Counted from the stretch's first letter, positions 6,098 through 14,316 are shown. The stretch is 21,572 nucleotides of DNA from Lachnospiraceae bacterium (GCA_009774145.1 VSND01000070.1:1-21572), one strand, 5' to 3'. Made by a program: numbers and translations. The notes: generated by a model not told the origin, from the sequence alone.

Positions 6098-9000
6098 TTA
6101 ATAAATCACCTTACTCCCATGCTCCGTCTTCACGACATCCAAGTTCTGTGGGAATCTGGCTTTCATCGTCGGGTCATGGGTGATCGCCATAATTTTTATC
6201 CCCGCATACCGCCGCTGGATGGTTTCGAGGGCGTCACAGTATGCCTGTATCCCATCAGCGTCAAGGAATGGCGGCTCGTCTATGAACAGCATCCCCAGCT
6301 GGATGCCGGCCGTGGAGGATTTTATTTCAGCAAGGGCCAATATTACAGACAGTGATGCCTTTACCTTTTCCCCACCGGATTTTGAAAGGTATGGCAGCGC
6401 CGACTTCCCATACTCTTCAATGAAAATATCCAGTGTGACGACTTCCTTTTTGGAATTGCCCTTCAACATCTTTTCTGTTTTGAAGTCAATCCCCATCTTT
6501 CCCCCGGTCATCTGCCCCAGGATTGTATTTGCCGTTGAGGTCAGCTTCGGGACGATCGTGCGGATAATCTGATGTGGGATGCCGTCCTGGCTGAACGCAG
6601 CTTTCAGGATGTCATAATCTGCCGTTTCCTTAGCCGCATCACGCTCCCTTCCCTGCAACACATCAATTTCTGCTTTCAGCTTACCGATCTGCTCCATTTT
6701 CTGGGTCAATGCCCCAACACTCATCTGGAGGATCTTAATCTCCCCCTCAATGCCTTCAAGCTGTGTGTCCAGGAGCCCGACTTCTGCCCGCTTCTCTGCA
6801 AGGCCCGTGGTCTTTAAAATCTCCTTGGAAAGTTCAAGCTGCTTTTCTGATAATTCAGTGTCCAACTCTGTGTTCTGCAGATCCAGTTCACTAAGCCGCT
6901 GCGTAGCGTTGGTCAGCCTCTCCCGGATCACTGGCAGCTGTTTCTCCTGCTCAATCCAAGGAGAGAGCATCTGCATTTCATCCGAAACCTTTTTGTTTTC
7001 ATCAAATGCGCCCCGGTACTGCTCCAGCTCTTCCTTTGCCCTGGATGCCTCTGTATTCGCCTCTGCGAGCCTTTTTTCAATATTTGATATATTTGACCGG
7101 GCATTCTCGACGGAAGCCCGTACAAGGGCAATTTCGCTTACTTTCTTCCTGACCTGCTCTGCTTTTGCGACATAAGGAAGAAGCTCCGCGCAAAGCCTTT
7201 CCGCTTCTGCCTTTTTGTCTGCGTCATACGGTATGCTGTCACGTTCGGATTCTGCCACCGCCACTAAGGAAATGCGCCGTGCGAGAATGTGTTCCAATTC
7301 TGCTTTCTTTGCCCTGTATTTCTCTTCCTCTTCCTGCAACATTCCCTTTGATGCTTTCGCTTTAGCCAAAAACTTGCAGTCCGCCTTTTCGATATTGATA
7401 CAGCCACAGTCGTCAGAGAGGATAGCAATATCTTTCCCAAGGAAATTCCGTGTCGATATGATCTGGTCATTGTTTGCCTCGATCTCTCTTTCAATATCCC
7501 TCTGTGCCGCTTTTGCCGCCTGCACCCTCTGGTCGGCTTCCTGATAATTCAGCGCCAACGCCTGCATGCTATCCAGGGAAGACTTGGCATCATGGTATTT
7601 CTCCGCATTCCGGAGTATCTCCGCATCACCAAATGTATCCTCATGCTCTGCAAGCCGGGCCTGTTCCCTCTGCAGCTTCGCTTTTGCTGTCGCAAGTTCT
7701 GATTCCAAGGCGGAAGCCCTTGTTATGGCCTTCGAAACTTCCAGCTGCTTTAAGCCAAACAATGCAGCTTCTTCGATCAATTCACTTTTCCTTGCTTCCA
7801 GCATCCGGTACCGTTCTGCTTTTTCCATTACGGCCTGTTCCGTATCAAGGATTGTCCGGCAATTCCTGATAATCTCCGTCTGGGCACCCCTATTTTGCCC
7901 TGTAGCAGCCTTTTTCACTGTCAATGATGAAATAGACTCTGACAGTTTATTGCACCGTTCCTGAGCCTCCTGCAAAGAAAGCAACTCCAGCTTTCTTGCA
8001 TCCCGCTCCTTTGTGATATTCCTGGCTTTTTCCGTTTTTGTCTGCAGATCCGCTTTTGCCTGTTCTATCTCTCCGGCTGGATCCCCGTAACTTTTAATGG
8101 TGGCATTATGTATCCCGATCTCCTGTTTCAACTCCCTGGTCTTTGCCCCATATGCTTTTGCCTTATCCCCAGCAATCTTGTTCATCGCTTCATACACGCC
8201 AAGGCCGAGCAGATTCCCGAGGATGACCATCCGTTCTTCTTTCTGTGCCTGCAAAAACAGACCGTACTGATCCTGCATAATCAGGGCACAGCTCTTGAAC
8301 GTCAAGCTATCCATGCCAAGGATATTGATGATCTCCGCCTGCGTGTCCCGCTGCTTCTCCTTGGAGCGGTTGCGCCATTCCCCGCCTGCCAGTTCTGACA
8401 GATTCAGCGTCCCTTTCCCGGATCTTGCCCTCGTCCGTGTTACCCGGAAAACCTTATCCCCGATCCGGAAGGTAAAGATGATGGAGCCGGACCTTGCCTT
8501 TTCATCATTCCTGATCCACCCGGTCAGCTCCCCTTCCCGCGGTTCCTCATAAAGACAGTCGATGATCGCATCCATGAACAAGCTGCTTTTCCCAGCGCCG
8601 TTCTGACCGTTGATCGTACAGAAGCTGATATCTTCAAAACTGAAATGCTCTTCCGCATAATTGCGATAATTCCTTACTTCGATCTCAACCGGCTCAAATG
8701 TCCCTGTGCCTGCTGACAATGACATGCTCGCTTCTGCCTGGGCGATTACAGGCCGCGCTTTCAGCACAAGCTCCTGTATCTGTTCCTCCGTATATTGTTT
8801 ATCAGCAAGATACTGCCGGAGGTTTTCTTCCGGATCTGTTGTGTTGGACAGATCGTTACGGTTCGCCGTTTCCTCTACCTTTTCAGGGAGGATCCCGGCC
8901 ACATAGAAAGCCCCGTCTTCATATAAGGCTTTTTCCAGAAGCGCCGTATTCAGAACCTTACTGTTTTCATAGGAGCATGTGTAAAGTATCCTTACAATCC

Positions 9001-9943
9001 GGTCCTGTACCCCGCCGTTATACCTCCACCAGTTAAATGCCACATCATCCAGGTTTCCAAGGTTGATCGCCGTAATGTCCGTATCTGTAAAGCGGAATGT
9101 AACAAATTCCCTGTAAGGCGTCTGATGGAATGTCCTGCTCCATCCATCCGCCGAATATTCATGCATCCAGAAGCCCCGTTCCTGCCCCTCGTCATTAAAC
9201 GTCATCGAATTGATAGCCCCTGAGTAATAGCAATTCTCCACATTTGGCAGCTTCTGGGGGCGGTGGATATGCCCCATGGCAACCAGGTCAAAATCTGCGG
9301 CGATCAGGCACTCCGGCAGAAGGACCGGCTCAAACTGTGTCAGCATCATTACCTGCCCGCTTTCCGTATTACACCCGGGGATCGTATAATGGGAGATAAG
9401 GATGCTCTTTTTTCCCGGATCACACTGCGCTTTCAGGCCGAGCACTGCATTCGCAAGCTCTTTTGTCAGGACTTCATGCTCTTCTTCCTTTCCGAGCCCA
9501 GGGAATTTTGCCCGGAACGTCCCCCGGTCGAATCCCGGAAGGACGGCAATATCAAACTGCTCTGTCTGGATTACCTGCGGCATAGTAACTATCTCCACAT
9601 TCGGTACCAGTTCAAAATGGGCCTGCAACTCCCCGAATGCTTCGGCGCTGTCGTGGTTTGGTGTGCCGCGCATCACGACCACCTTTCCGCAGCATTTTGA
9701 CAATCCCAATATGATATTCCGTGCCTGGAGCACTTCCTTGTGACTCCTTCCTTGCCAGATCTCCGCCCGGTCGAATATATCACCCGATACAAGCGCTAGC
9801 TCCGGCCTTTCTGTTTCTGCAACACGCACCATTTCTTCAAGGCACTTCTGCGTGTCCAGGGAGCGGAGGTTAACCCCGTCCCTTTCCGGCCCTTTAAAAG
9901 AGCCAATGTGCCAATCTCCCGTATGAAGCGCTTTAATCCCCAT
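6098..9943 (-). CDS. Single-chain SbcD-SbcC (Mre11-Rad50-like) fusion nuclease
   Basis: 1281 residues. The N-terminal ~280 are a calcineurin-like phosphoesterase (SbcD/Mre11) with metal-ligand motifs TGDWHIG, GDIFD, GTPNHD, SHY and GHIH. A linker to about 415 follows. The rest is SbcC/Rad50: Walker A GQNGAGKSS (446-454), Q-loop MQDQ (about 556-559), about 500 residues of coiled coil in two arms, signature SGGEKVKAS (1189-1197), Walker B GMLFIDEPPFLD, and H-loop ITHD. The coiled-coil tip has GCINIEKADC, a C-x7-C hook instead of CxxC. Such complexes clear hairpins and blocked ends; it may work with the annealing protein upstream. The ATG at 9943 is chosen over 9949 because GGAGG is 9 nt away rather than 3. 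It overlaps the DUF3846 gene by 11 nt. Confidence 0.9.
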   Translation of the reverse strand: MGIKALHTGDWHIGSFKGPERDGVNLRSLDTQKCLEEMVRVAETERPELALVSGDIFDRAEIWQGRSHKEVLQARNIILGLSKCCGKVVVMRGTPNHDSAEAFGELQAHFELVPNVEIVTMPQVIQTEQFDIAVLPGFDRGTFRAKFPGLGKEEEHEVLTKELANAVLGLKAQCDPGKKSILISHYTIPGCNTESGQVMMLTQFEPVLLPECLIAADFDLVAMGHIHRPQKLPNVENCYYSGAINSMTFNDEGQERGFWMHEYSADGWSRTFHQTPYREFVTFRFTDTDITAINLGNLDDVAFNWWRYNGGVQDRIVRILYTCSYENSKVLNTALLEKALYEDGAFYVAGILPEKVEETANRNDLSNTTDPEENLRQYLADKQYTEEQIQELVLKARPVIAQAEASMSLSAGTGTFEPVEIEVRNYRNYAEEHFSFEDISFCTINGQNGAGKSSLFMDAIIDCLYEEPREGELTGWIRNDEKARSGSIIFTFRIGDKVFRVTRTRARSGKGTLNLSELAGGEWRNRSKEKQRDTQAEIINILGMDSLTFKSCALIMQDQYGLFLQAQKEERMVILGNLLGLGVYEAMNKIAGDKAKAYGAKTRELKQEIGIHNATIKSYGDPAGEIEQAKADLQTKTEKARNITKERDARKLELLSLQEAQERCNKLSESISSLTVKKAATGQNRGAQTEIIRNCRTILDTEQAVMEKAERYRMLEARKSELIEEAALFGLKQLEVSKAITRASALESELATAKAKLQREQARLAEHEDTFGDAEILRNAEKYHDAKSSLDSMQALALNYQEADQRVQAAKAAQRDIEREIEANNDQIISTRNFLGKDIAILSDDCGCINIEKADCKFLAKAKASKGMLQEEEEKYRAKKAELEHILARRISLVAVAESERDSIPYDADKKAEAERLCAELLPYVAKAEQVRKKVSEIALVRASVENARSNISNIEKRLAEANTEASRAKEELEQYRGAFDENKKVSDEMQMLSPWIEQEKQLPVIRERLTNATQRLSELDLQNTELDTELSEKQLELSKEILKTTGLAEKRAEVGLLDTQLEGIEGEIKILQMSVGALTQKMEQIGKLKAEIDVLQGRERDAAKETADYDILKAAFSQDGIPHQIIRTIVPKLTSTANTILGQMTGGKMGIDFKTEKMLKGNSKKEVVTLDIFIEEYGKSALPYLSKSGGEKVKASLSVILALAEIKSSTAGIQLGMLFIDEPPFLDADGIQAYCDALETIQRRYAGIKIMAITHDPTMKARFPQNLDVVKTEHGSKVIY

Positions 9944-10382
9944 ATGCATACACCTCCTTTGTCGCCTTCATTACATCAATCATATGGCTCAACTGCAGCT
10001 CTAGGTTTTTAAAGACGGAATCCTCAATGCCGCAAAAATTTATCCCATCACCGCTCCATTCTTCCCCAACAAAGAGAATGTTCCCCATAATCGGATGACC
10101 GTGCCTGTCAGTTCCATAGAGATAACTGCCGATCAGGTTCGGTTCGTTTTCCTTTAACAGTCCCTCTTCGTCAATCAGCATACTCACACACTGACCAGGT
10201 ACCTTAGTCGGACGGTTTTTCATATGCAGCTCTGTATATAACCGTTCCGGCATGATATGCTCATAAATATCACAATGGTTTCCGATTAACTCTCGCAGGA
10301 ACCTGTTCTCTTTTGCATATCCCCCAGAAGGAAATTCATGAACTGTCAATTCAAGATCCGTAGAAATCTTAAATATTTTCAT
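9933..10382 (-). CDS. DUF3846-like phage protein
   Basis: 149 residues with the typical DUF3846 look: RELIGNHCDIYEHIMPERLY, then CVSMLIDEEGLLKENEPN, IGSYLYGTD and GNILFVGEE. The function of the family is not known; it is frequent in phages and integrative elements of Firmicutes, near replication and anti-defence genes. The ATG at 10382 has GGAGG 9 nt upstream. It starts inside the end of the previous small gene (14 nt overlap) and ends inside the start of the SbcDC gene, consistent with coupling. Confidence 0.7.
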   Translation of the reverse strand: MKIFKISTDLELTVHEFPSGGYAKENRFLRELIGNHCDIYEHIMPERLYTELHMKNRPTKVPGQCVSMLIDEEGLLKENEPNLIGSYLYGTDRHGHPIMGNILFVGEEWSGDGINFCGIEDSVFKNLELQLSHMIDVMKATKEVYAYGD

Positions 10383-10557
10383 TACGTCCCACCTCCATCA
10401 CACTCTGCTGTTTTATTTTTTGAATTACCTCATTTACTTCTTTGTCAGAAAGGCCAGGAAATTTAGATGTCACCATGGCTATCAGTTCTTCCAAACTTTC
10501 CGCCAAATAAACCCCTTTGCTTTCTAAAATCTTTTTCAGAACCCCTATGTTTATCAT
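10369..10557 (-). CDS. Small hypothetical phage protein (62 aa)
   Basis: Starts MINIGVLKKILESKG and is mostly predicted alpha-helical and charged. The ATG at 10557 overlaps the stop of the upstream gene as ATGA and has AAGGAG 7 nt upstream, so the longer frame beginning at 10578 is not used. No family is recognised. Confidence 0.6.
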   Translation of the reverse strand: MINIGVLKKILESKGVYLAESLEELIAMVTSKFPGLSDKEVNEVIQKIKQQSVMEVGRNENI

Positions 10558-11720
10558 TTTCCCGCTCCTTTCTGACACTTCATACAGAGCGGTCGCCCAA
10601 ACTTATTGATGGAATACCCATAGACTTTCTCATTTATCTCAGCGCCGCACCCGTCACAAAAATATCCTGCGTTATCCTCCTGTTGTGGCGCTGTCTGTGA
10701 TGCCTGCCCGCTCCCATAATCCGGCTCTGCGTTCGGCGTATTCTGCTGGTATTTACCGGCATAGCCGTCTTCATCCGCGGGCATATCAGAAGCAAAAGCG
10801 GGATTCTCAAGATTATCTTCCGGGTCAAAAGCTTCATGGACCACATCCCCAAACAATGCCGAGGAACTTATTGTCGGCGCCGCCGATGCAGTGCCAAACA
10901 TATTCCCCATAGAGTTCATCCCCTGCTGTAACATGGCCTGCCTTACATTGGCATCCGAGTAGTCCGGTGAGAATGTGACCGTAGGCACCGCAAACGGTTT
11001 CTGCAATTCCTCGATCAGGTACGTCCCTTTTATCCCCAAAAGTGCCCGGATAACCCTGAGTATTGCTCCTGTCTGTGCTTTTTCGGATGCTGTCTTCCGG
11101 AGTAGTGTCATATTAACAAGGACGGAACGCTCAACATATTTCTCCCTGTCGCAGTCAGCGATCACATAATATTTCTCTGGTTTGTTCCACTGGTTCAGCT
11201 TTTCCGGGTCTTCCTTCCATTCCCCTTTGAACATATCTGCCGCAGCTTTAGCGGCTCTCCAATCATGGATACCTATAATGGATTTATCCATAAATTCAAG
11301 ACGGTATTTCGCTTCTTCATCGTCCAAACAGATACGCTTCGTATCCGGATGCGTCTTAAATGTGCCGTCTGGAAGCCGAACTGCCCCAAAAGCTTTCCCG
11401 ACATAAGTATTCGCATTTTCCCTGTAAACCGTCGTATGCTCCGGGTGGAACTGGATGCCAGCCGCAGTCGCAAGCTTCATCAGAAGCGGCTTGGCCGGCG
11501 AAAAGACATCTTTATAAACAGGTTTTCCGTTCCTGTCTTCCCCGGTTTTGGCACTGCCAACTTTAAAAATATCACCGGATTTTTCCGAAGTATCGGCCAC
11601 CACTTCCATAACCGTACATTTGTAAAAAGGATTGATCTGCACTGATGTAGCTGCCGGTATCAGCAGATTGCAGTTCTGATATTTTGACTGGATCTCAGCC
11701 AATGTAGTAGAATTGTTCAT
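10554..11720 (-). CDS. Putative phage recombination (single-strand annealing-like) protein with C-terminal zinc ribbon
   Basis: 388 residues. The ATG at 11720 has GGAGG 8 nt upstream. The central part (RKTASEKAQTGAILRVIRALLG, then KGTYLIEELQKPFAVP) resembles the region in phage annealing proteins where an allele-wide conserved 'migrate/join' helix is followed by a PFxVP element; assignment is by resemblance only. A flexible Met/Ala/Ser-rich stretch follows, then a C-terminal ribbon, CDGC ... CMKC, with YSINKFGRPLC between the pairs. That tail is common at the ends of Firmicutes phage DNA-recombination proteins. Its position upstream of SbcDC, a nuclease that would supply single strands, supports the idea. 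Alternative: an unrelated single-strand DNA-binding protein. Confidence 0.45.
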   Translation of the reverse strand: MNNSTTLAEIQSKYQNCNLLIPAATSVQINPFYKCTVMEVVADTSEKSGDIFKVGSAKTGEDRNGKPVYKDVFSPAKPLLMKLATAAGIQFHPEHTTVYRENANTYVGKAFGAVRLPDGTFKTHPDTKRICLDDEEAKYRLEFMDKSIIGIHDWRAAKAAADMFKGEWKEDPEKLNQWNKPEKYYVIADCDREKYVERSVLVNMTLLRKTASEKAQTGAILRVIRALLGIKGTYLIEELQKPFAVPTVTFSPDYSDANVRQAMLQQGMNSMGNMFGTASAAPTISSSALFGDVVHEAFDPEDNLENPAFASDMPADEDGYAGKYQQNTPNAEPDYGSGQASQTAPQQEDNAGYFCDGCGAEINEKVYGYSINKFGRPLCMKCQKGAGK

Positions 11721-11754
11721 AGAAATTACCTCCGTATTGTTTTTTATGCTTGAT

Positions 11755-12066
11755 TTATAAAGCACTGCCTGTTACAATAGGAGTATCCGTTTGGGCGCTC
11801 TGGTCTTTGACCGAGTGCTCTTTTTCCATATTGCGCAGTGCCTCACACAAATCCATAGTAAATTTTGAAAAAGCGATATTCCGTACATATTCCTCCGTGA
11901 GCTTAACCAGATACCAGTGCTGAAGCACTACCGGATTTTTAGTCTGCCGGTAAATGTACGCCTGCTTATGTTCGGCATATCCCAATACCTCGGGGAACTG
12001 TTCATCCGCGATCCTGTGTTTCAGCAATTCCTCCACTTCCTGTTTCTTTATGGTCTCTGTCCTCAC
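11755..12066 (-). CDS. Hypothetical phage protein (about 103 aa)
   Basis: No family is recognised. The protein is soluble and charged, with EVEELLKHRIADEQFPEV near the start and LVKLTEEYVRNIAFSKFTMD in the middle. The start is uncertain: a GTG at 12066 has TTGGAGG 9 nt upstream and is preferred, while an ATG at 12087 lacks any ribosome site. Either choice overlaps the preceding membrane-protein gene by more than 60 nt, unusually long for this operon. Confidence 0.55.
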   Translation of the reverse strand: MRTETIKKQEVEELLKHRIADEQFPEVLGYAEHKQAYIYRQTKNPVVLQHWYLVKLTEEYVRNIAFSKFTMDLCEALRNMEKEHSVKDQSAQTDTPIVTGSAL

Positions 12067-12274
12067 AATCGCTATCCTCCAATGCATCAAAAAACAAGGC
12101 GATCACTTTTCCGGCTGTCCAGAACACCATGGGTATGAAGATATATTCTCCACCCACAGCGTTATATCCCCGCTCCAGGTATGCGCTCTGAACAGCCCAT
12201 TTTCCTGCCATATATGTAACTGCAGGAACATAGACAGCTGCAACAGCCATCCGGAGCCATCCCGATCTATTCAT
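12002..12274 (-). CDS. Small membrane protein (90 aa)
   Basis: The ATG at 12274 lies across the stop of the hydrolase gene (CATGAATAG), with GGAAG upstream. Two hydrophobic segments are visible: about residues 6-28 (LRMAVAAVYVPAVTYMAG) and 44-62 (YIFIPMVFWTAGKVIALFF). A polar, acidic tail follows. No family is recognised. Its coupling to the SleB-type hydrolase suggests a joint role at the envelope, for instance export, anchoring or holin-like action; this is inference. Confidence 0.6.
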   Translation of the reverse strand: MNRSGWLRMAVAAVYVPAVTYMAGKWAVQSAYLERGYNAVGGEYIFIPMVFWTAGKVIALFFDALEDSDCEDRDHKETGSGGIAETQDRG

Positions 12275-12866
12275 GTTTTTCTTCCTTATCCATATAAAAA
12301 TAGTGGGAGCCATACTGGAATAGAAAATCCAGATTTTTTTTATGCCAGTTGGATTCGCTTTTGCTTTCAAAATAGGTTGCTCCTTTGCTTTCATCCCAGT
12401 CATCCTGTTCAATCATGCAGAGTGCTTTCCAACAATCATCATCCGGTTCTACTCTGTCAAACCTTCCGTTGGTAACGGGGGAAAACTGCCTGGACTGATA
12501 AATCACATCTTTGACTGTATCCGGAAAACCATCCTCTTTGACACGATTGAGAACTACCCGCATCACAAGAGCCTTTCCCTCTGTATCTTCCCCTTCCGCT
12601 TCTGCCATGGCAATTTTAGCAAGAAGATATGTATCGCCTGACTGACAAAAGGTATATGCCTTCTCATTCGGACAAACTACCAATGGTATCTTTGTGAATA
12701 TTCCTGTATTCTCTGATTCTTCTGTTTCAATGAGCAATCTATGCTTCAGACCATGCCCCATCATTGTCCTGTCCGGCACCATGTATATTGTGCTGCCATA
12801 TGCCGCAGCTGAAAGTGCCGCAAGACCAATGACCAGTCCCAGATTAACGATAGCCTTTGCTTTCAT
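12267..12866 (-). CDS. SleB/CwlJ-type cell wall hydrolase, membrane-anchored
   Basis: 199 residues from the ATG at 12866 (GGGAGG 6 nt upstream). The N-terminus has one hydrophobic segment, AIVNLGLVIGLAALSAAAYG, a signal anchor. The Hydrolase_2 (SleB/CwlJ) domain follows, with LAKIAMAEAEGED (family glutamate in AEAEGE), ALVMRVVLNRVKEDGFP, VIYQSRQFSPV and a C-terminal WHKKNLDFLFQYGSHYFY. This family cleaves peptidoglycan as a lytic transglycosylase. It lies in the early operon rather than a late lysis cassette, which is unusual, and is coupled to a small membrane protein downstream. The spore-germination role of host SleB is unlikely here. Confidence 0.8.
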   Translation of the reverse strand: MKAKAIVNLGLVIGLAALSAAAYGSTIYMVPDRTMMGHGLKHRLLIETEESENTGIFTKIPLVVCPNEKAYTFCQSGDTYLLAKIAMAEAEGEDTEGKALVMRVVLNRVKEDGFPDTVKDVIYQSRQFSPVTNGRFDRVEPDDDCWKALCMIEQDDWDESKGATYFESKSESNWHKKNLDFLFQYGSHYFYMDKEEKHE

Positions 12867-13035
12867 GGCTGACCTCCCTGTTATCGAATACAAAAGCAAT
12901 CTGCCCTGCATTTGGTTCTGTTTTCAGATGAGTGGAGAAAAATTCCTGGTTCCTCATTCGTTTGTCCATGCAGTCGCATTTTTCGCCCGGATCCAGATTA
13001 CTCCCACAGTTCGGACAAACATTGTAATATGCCAT
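12844..13035 (-). CDS. Small zinc-finger protein (63 aa)
   Basis: Begins MAYYNVCPNCGSNLDPGEKCDC: a CPNC pair and a CDC pair form a short zinc-binding head found repeatedly in Lachnospiraceae phages. The ATG at 13035 has GGAGG 6 nt upstream. Its stop lies inside the start of the hydrolase gene (23 nt overlap). The function is unknown. Confidence 0.7.
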   Translation of the reverse strand: MAYYNVCPNCGSNLDPGEKCDCMDKRMRNQEFFSTHLKTEPNAGQIAFVFDNREVSHESKGYR

Positions 13036-13036
13036 A

Positions 13037-13264
13037 TCACACCTCCTCGATCATACATCTCTCCAGAAAATATTTCTTTGGTATCCGTCCCTGTGGCACT
13101 CCCGGATATAGTTTTCCCGCATCGATCAGTTCCTTCCGCAGTCCCCTGATAACCTCATACGCTTTATTTTCCCTGCATCCCAGATAGTTCATAACTTCAG
13201 CCGCTCCCAAGTAATAACTGGGCGCTGCAGAAATCACTCCCGGTGCTGTCGCCAATGCTCCCAT
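13037..13264 (-). CDS. Small HTH protein, excisionase/regulator-like (75 aa)
   Basis: After a hydrophobic, unstructured start (MGALATAPGVISAAPS), the sequence YYLGAAEVMNYLGCRENKAYEVIRGLRKEL looks like a MerR/excisionase-style winged helix-turn-helix, followed by GRIPKKYFLERC. This layout is common in small phage and transposon excisionases and regulators. The ATG at 13264 has AGGAGG 8 nt upstream. An excisionase role would suit the element, but the gene is far from the integrase, so a general DNA-binding role is equally likely. Confidence 0.6.
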   Translation of the reverse strand: MGALATAPGVISAAPSYYLGAAEVMNYLGCRENKAYEVIRGLRKELIDAGKLYPGVPQGRIPKKYFLERCMIEEV

Positions 13265-13265
13265 G

Positions 13266-13499
13266 CTATACACCTCCTGTTCTCAGCCATTTGACTGCAT
13301 CTTCCAATGTACTGGCAATAGGGCTGATAAAAATGGAGACCCATTTTGACACATCTTTGAATGACATATCTTTATCAAACACTTCCTCAAAACAATACTC
13401 CACTTTTACATGCAACCATGACAGACTTTCGTCTTCCATATAGTGCATCAAATCTTTCGGATGACCAAAGTTTCCATATTGAGTTTTAATTATCAACAT
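13266..13499 (-). CDS. Hypothetical phage protein (77 aa)
   Basis: Starts MLIIKTQYGNFGHPKDLMHYM and ends STLEDAVKWLRTGG. No family is recognised. The ATG at 13499 is preceded by GAGAGG, a moderate ribosome site. Its stop overlaps the region just upstream of the next start. It lies between a regulator and the HTH protein in the early operon. Confidence 0.5.
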   Translation of the reverse strand: MLIIKTQYGNFGHPKDLMHYMEDESLSWLHVKVEYCFEEVFDKDMSFKDVSKWVSIFISPIASTLEDAVKWLRTGGV

Positions 13500-13514
13500 A
13501 ACCTTTACATCCTC

Positions 13515-13988
13515 TCACAAATTCTTTTTTACCCAGATTTTCAGGCTTTGTGCCACTCGCTCCAATTCATCCAGATTTTCAAGAATTTTTTTCAGTGCAG
13601 GAATCTCCCATTCGTCAATCACGCCATCTTCAGTAATATCCAGAAGCATTTCTTTTGTACTTTCCAATTTTCTGAACGATGCTAACGCCATGATTGATAT
13701 CCGATCCAGATTGCTGATTTCCGCTTTTGGAATGTTAGTTCCCAAAGGACACATTTCACGGCAGTAATAATTCTCCAGTTCTGGCGCATTATACAGATCT
13801 GCCATAAGGCGAATTTCTTCTGGATACGGATTGATGATGCTGCTTTCAATCCTGTAGAGCCTGCCCCGATCAATAGACATAATGTCAGCAGCTCCCTCCC
13901 GACTACTCAGCTGCTCATTGTGCTTTGCGGCCTCGCAACGTGCTTTATAAAATATGTTGGAACTGGTTTTCGCGGTTATATTTGCCAT
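13515..13988 (-). CDS. XRE-family phage regulator (157 aa)
   Basis: The N-terminal ~75 residues carry an XRE-type helix-turn-helix (REGAADIMSIDRGRLYRIES, then NPYPEEIRLMADLYNAPEL). The Cys-containing NYYCREMCPLG and a C-terminal helical region (EDGVIDEWEIPALKKILENL) complete a family often seen early in clostridial phage operons. Likely role: secondary transcription control. The ATG at 13988 follows GGAGG at 11 nt; a GTG at 14000 overlaps the ribosome site and is not chosen. An operator copy lies 49-63 nt upstream. Confidence 0.75.
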   Translation of the reverse strand: MANITAKTSSNIFYKARCEAAKHNEQLSSREGAADIMSIDRGRLYRIESSIINPYPEEIRLMADLYNAPELENYYCREMCPLGTNIPKAEISNLDRISIMALASFRKLESTKEMLLDITEDGVIDEWEIPALKKILENLDELERVAQSLKIWVKKNL

Positions 13989-14026
13989 TTTCTTTCTCAC
14001 CTCCTACTGCTAAAATAAAATAAGAA

Positions 14027-14248
14027 TTATTTTTCTACACATAACGTGTGATTTTGTGACAAAAAAATTTCCTCTGTATCGGATTCTGGAAATGCCCTTT
14101 TAAATTTGGTAAGAAAGTTATAACTTGGAGAACGATCCCCATATTCAATCTTTTCATAATATGATTCTGAAATCCCAACTTTCTCAGCCATATCAGAAAC
14201 GGACAAATTTCTTTCTTTTCTAAAAAGAATGAGCTTACTATTTTTCAT
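14027..14248 (-). CDS. Cro-like XRE regulator (73 aa)
   Basis: Single XRE-type helix-turn-helix: LILFRKERNLSVSDMAEKVG, ISESYYEKIEYGDRSPSYNF. It is divergent from the repressor across a shared operator region, the classic Cro position. The ATG at 14248 has AAAGGAG 7 nt upstream. It is expressed from a near-consensus promoter (14288-14316) whose spacer holds an operator, so the repressor should shut it off in the lysogen. Its own 3' end carries a fifth operator. Confidence 0.8.
   Translation of the reverse strand: MKNSKLILFRKERNLSVSDMAEKVGISESYYEKIEYGDRSPSYNFLTKFKRAFPESDTEEIFLSQNHTLCVEK
14037..14051. promoter_or_regulatory. Operator O5 (3' end of cro-like gene)
   Basis: ACACATAACGTGTGA, matching the CACA-N5-TGTG pattern of the four switch operators. 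It lies in the last codons of the Cro-like gene. A weak promoter (TTGTCA at 14057-14062, minus strand, then TGTAGA after 17 bp) overlaps it and would read into the second XRE gene. Confidence 0.6.
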
Positions 14249-14262
14249 ACGATCTCCTTTCT

Positions 14263-14277
14263 ACACATATCGTGTGA
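14263..14277. promoter_or_regulatory. Operator O1
   Basis: ACACATATCGTGTGA: CACA-N5-TGTG inverted repeat. It lies between the predicted start of the cro-like transcript (about 14281) and its ribosome site. Confidence 0.65.
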
Positions 14278-14287
14278 TTTCACTGTC

Positions 14288-14316
14288 ATATTACACCACG
14301 TTTTGTGTGTTGTCAA
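14288..14316 (-). promoter_or_regulatory. Early (cro) promoter
   Basis: Minus-strand TTGACA (14311-14316), 17-bp spacer, TAATAT (14288-14293): nearly consensus sigma-A. Operator O2 fills the spacer, so bound repressor would block polymerase. It drives the Cro-like gene and the leftward early operon. Confidence 0.85.
14296..14310. promoter_or_regulatory. Operator O2
   Basis: CCACGTTTTGTGTGT: one half-site (TGTG) perfect, the other CACG. It sits between the -35 and -10 boxes of the early promoter. Confidence 0.65.

Noticed and set aside
12267..12866. Host spore germination hydrolase
   Set aside because: It overlaps phage genes on both sides and has the compact layout of the early operon.
14017..14033. 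A/T-rich inverted repeat AAAATAA/TTATTTT after the cro-like gene
   Set aside because: Only A-T pairs; too weak for a terminator and expected by chance in A/T-rich spacer.
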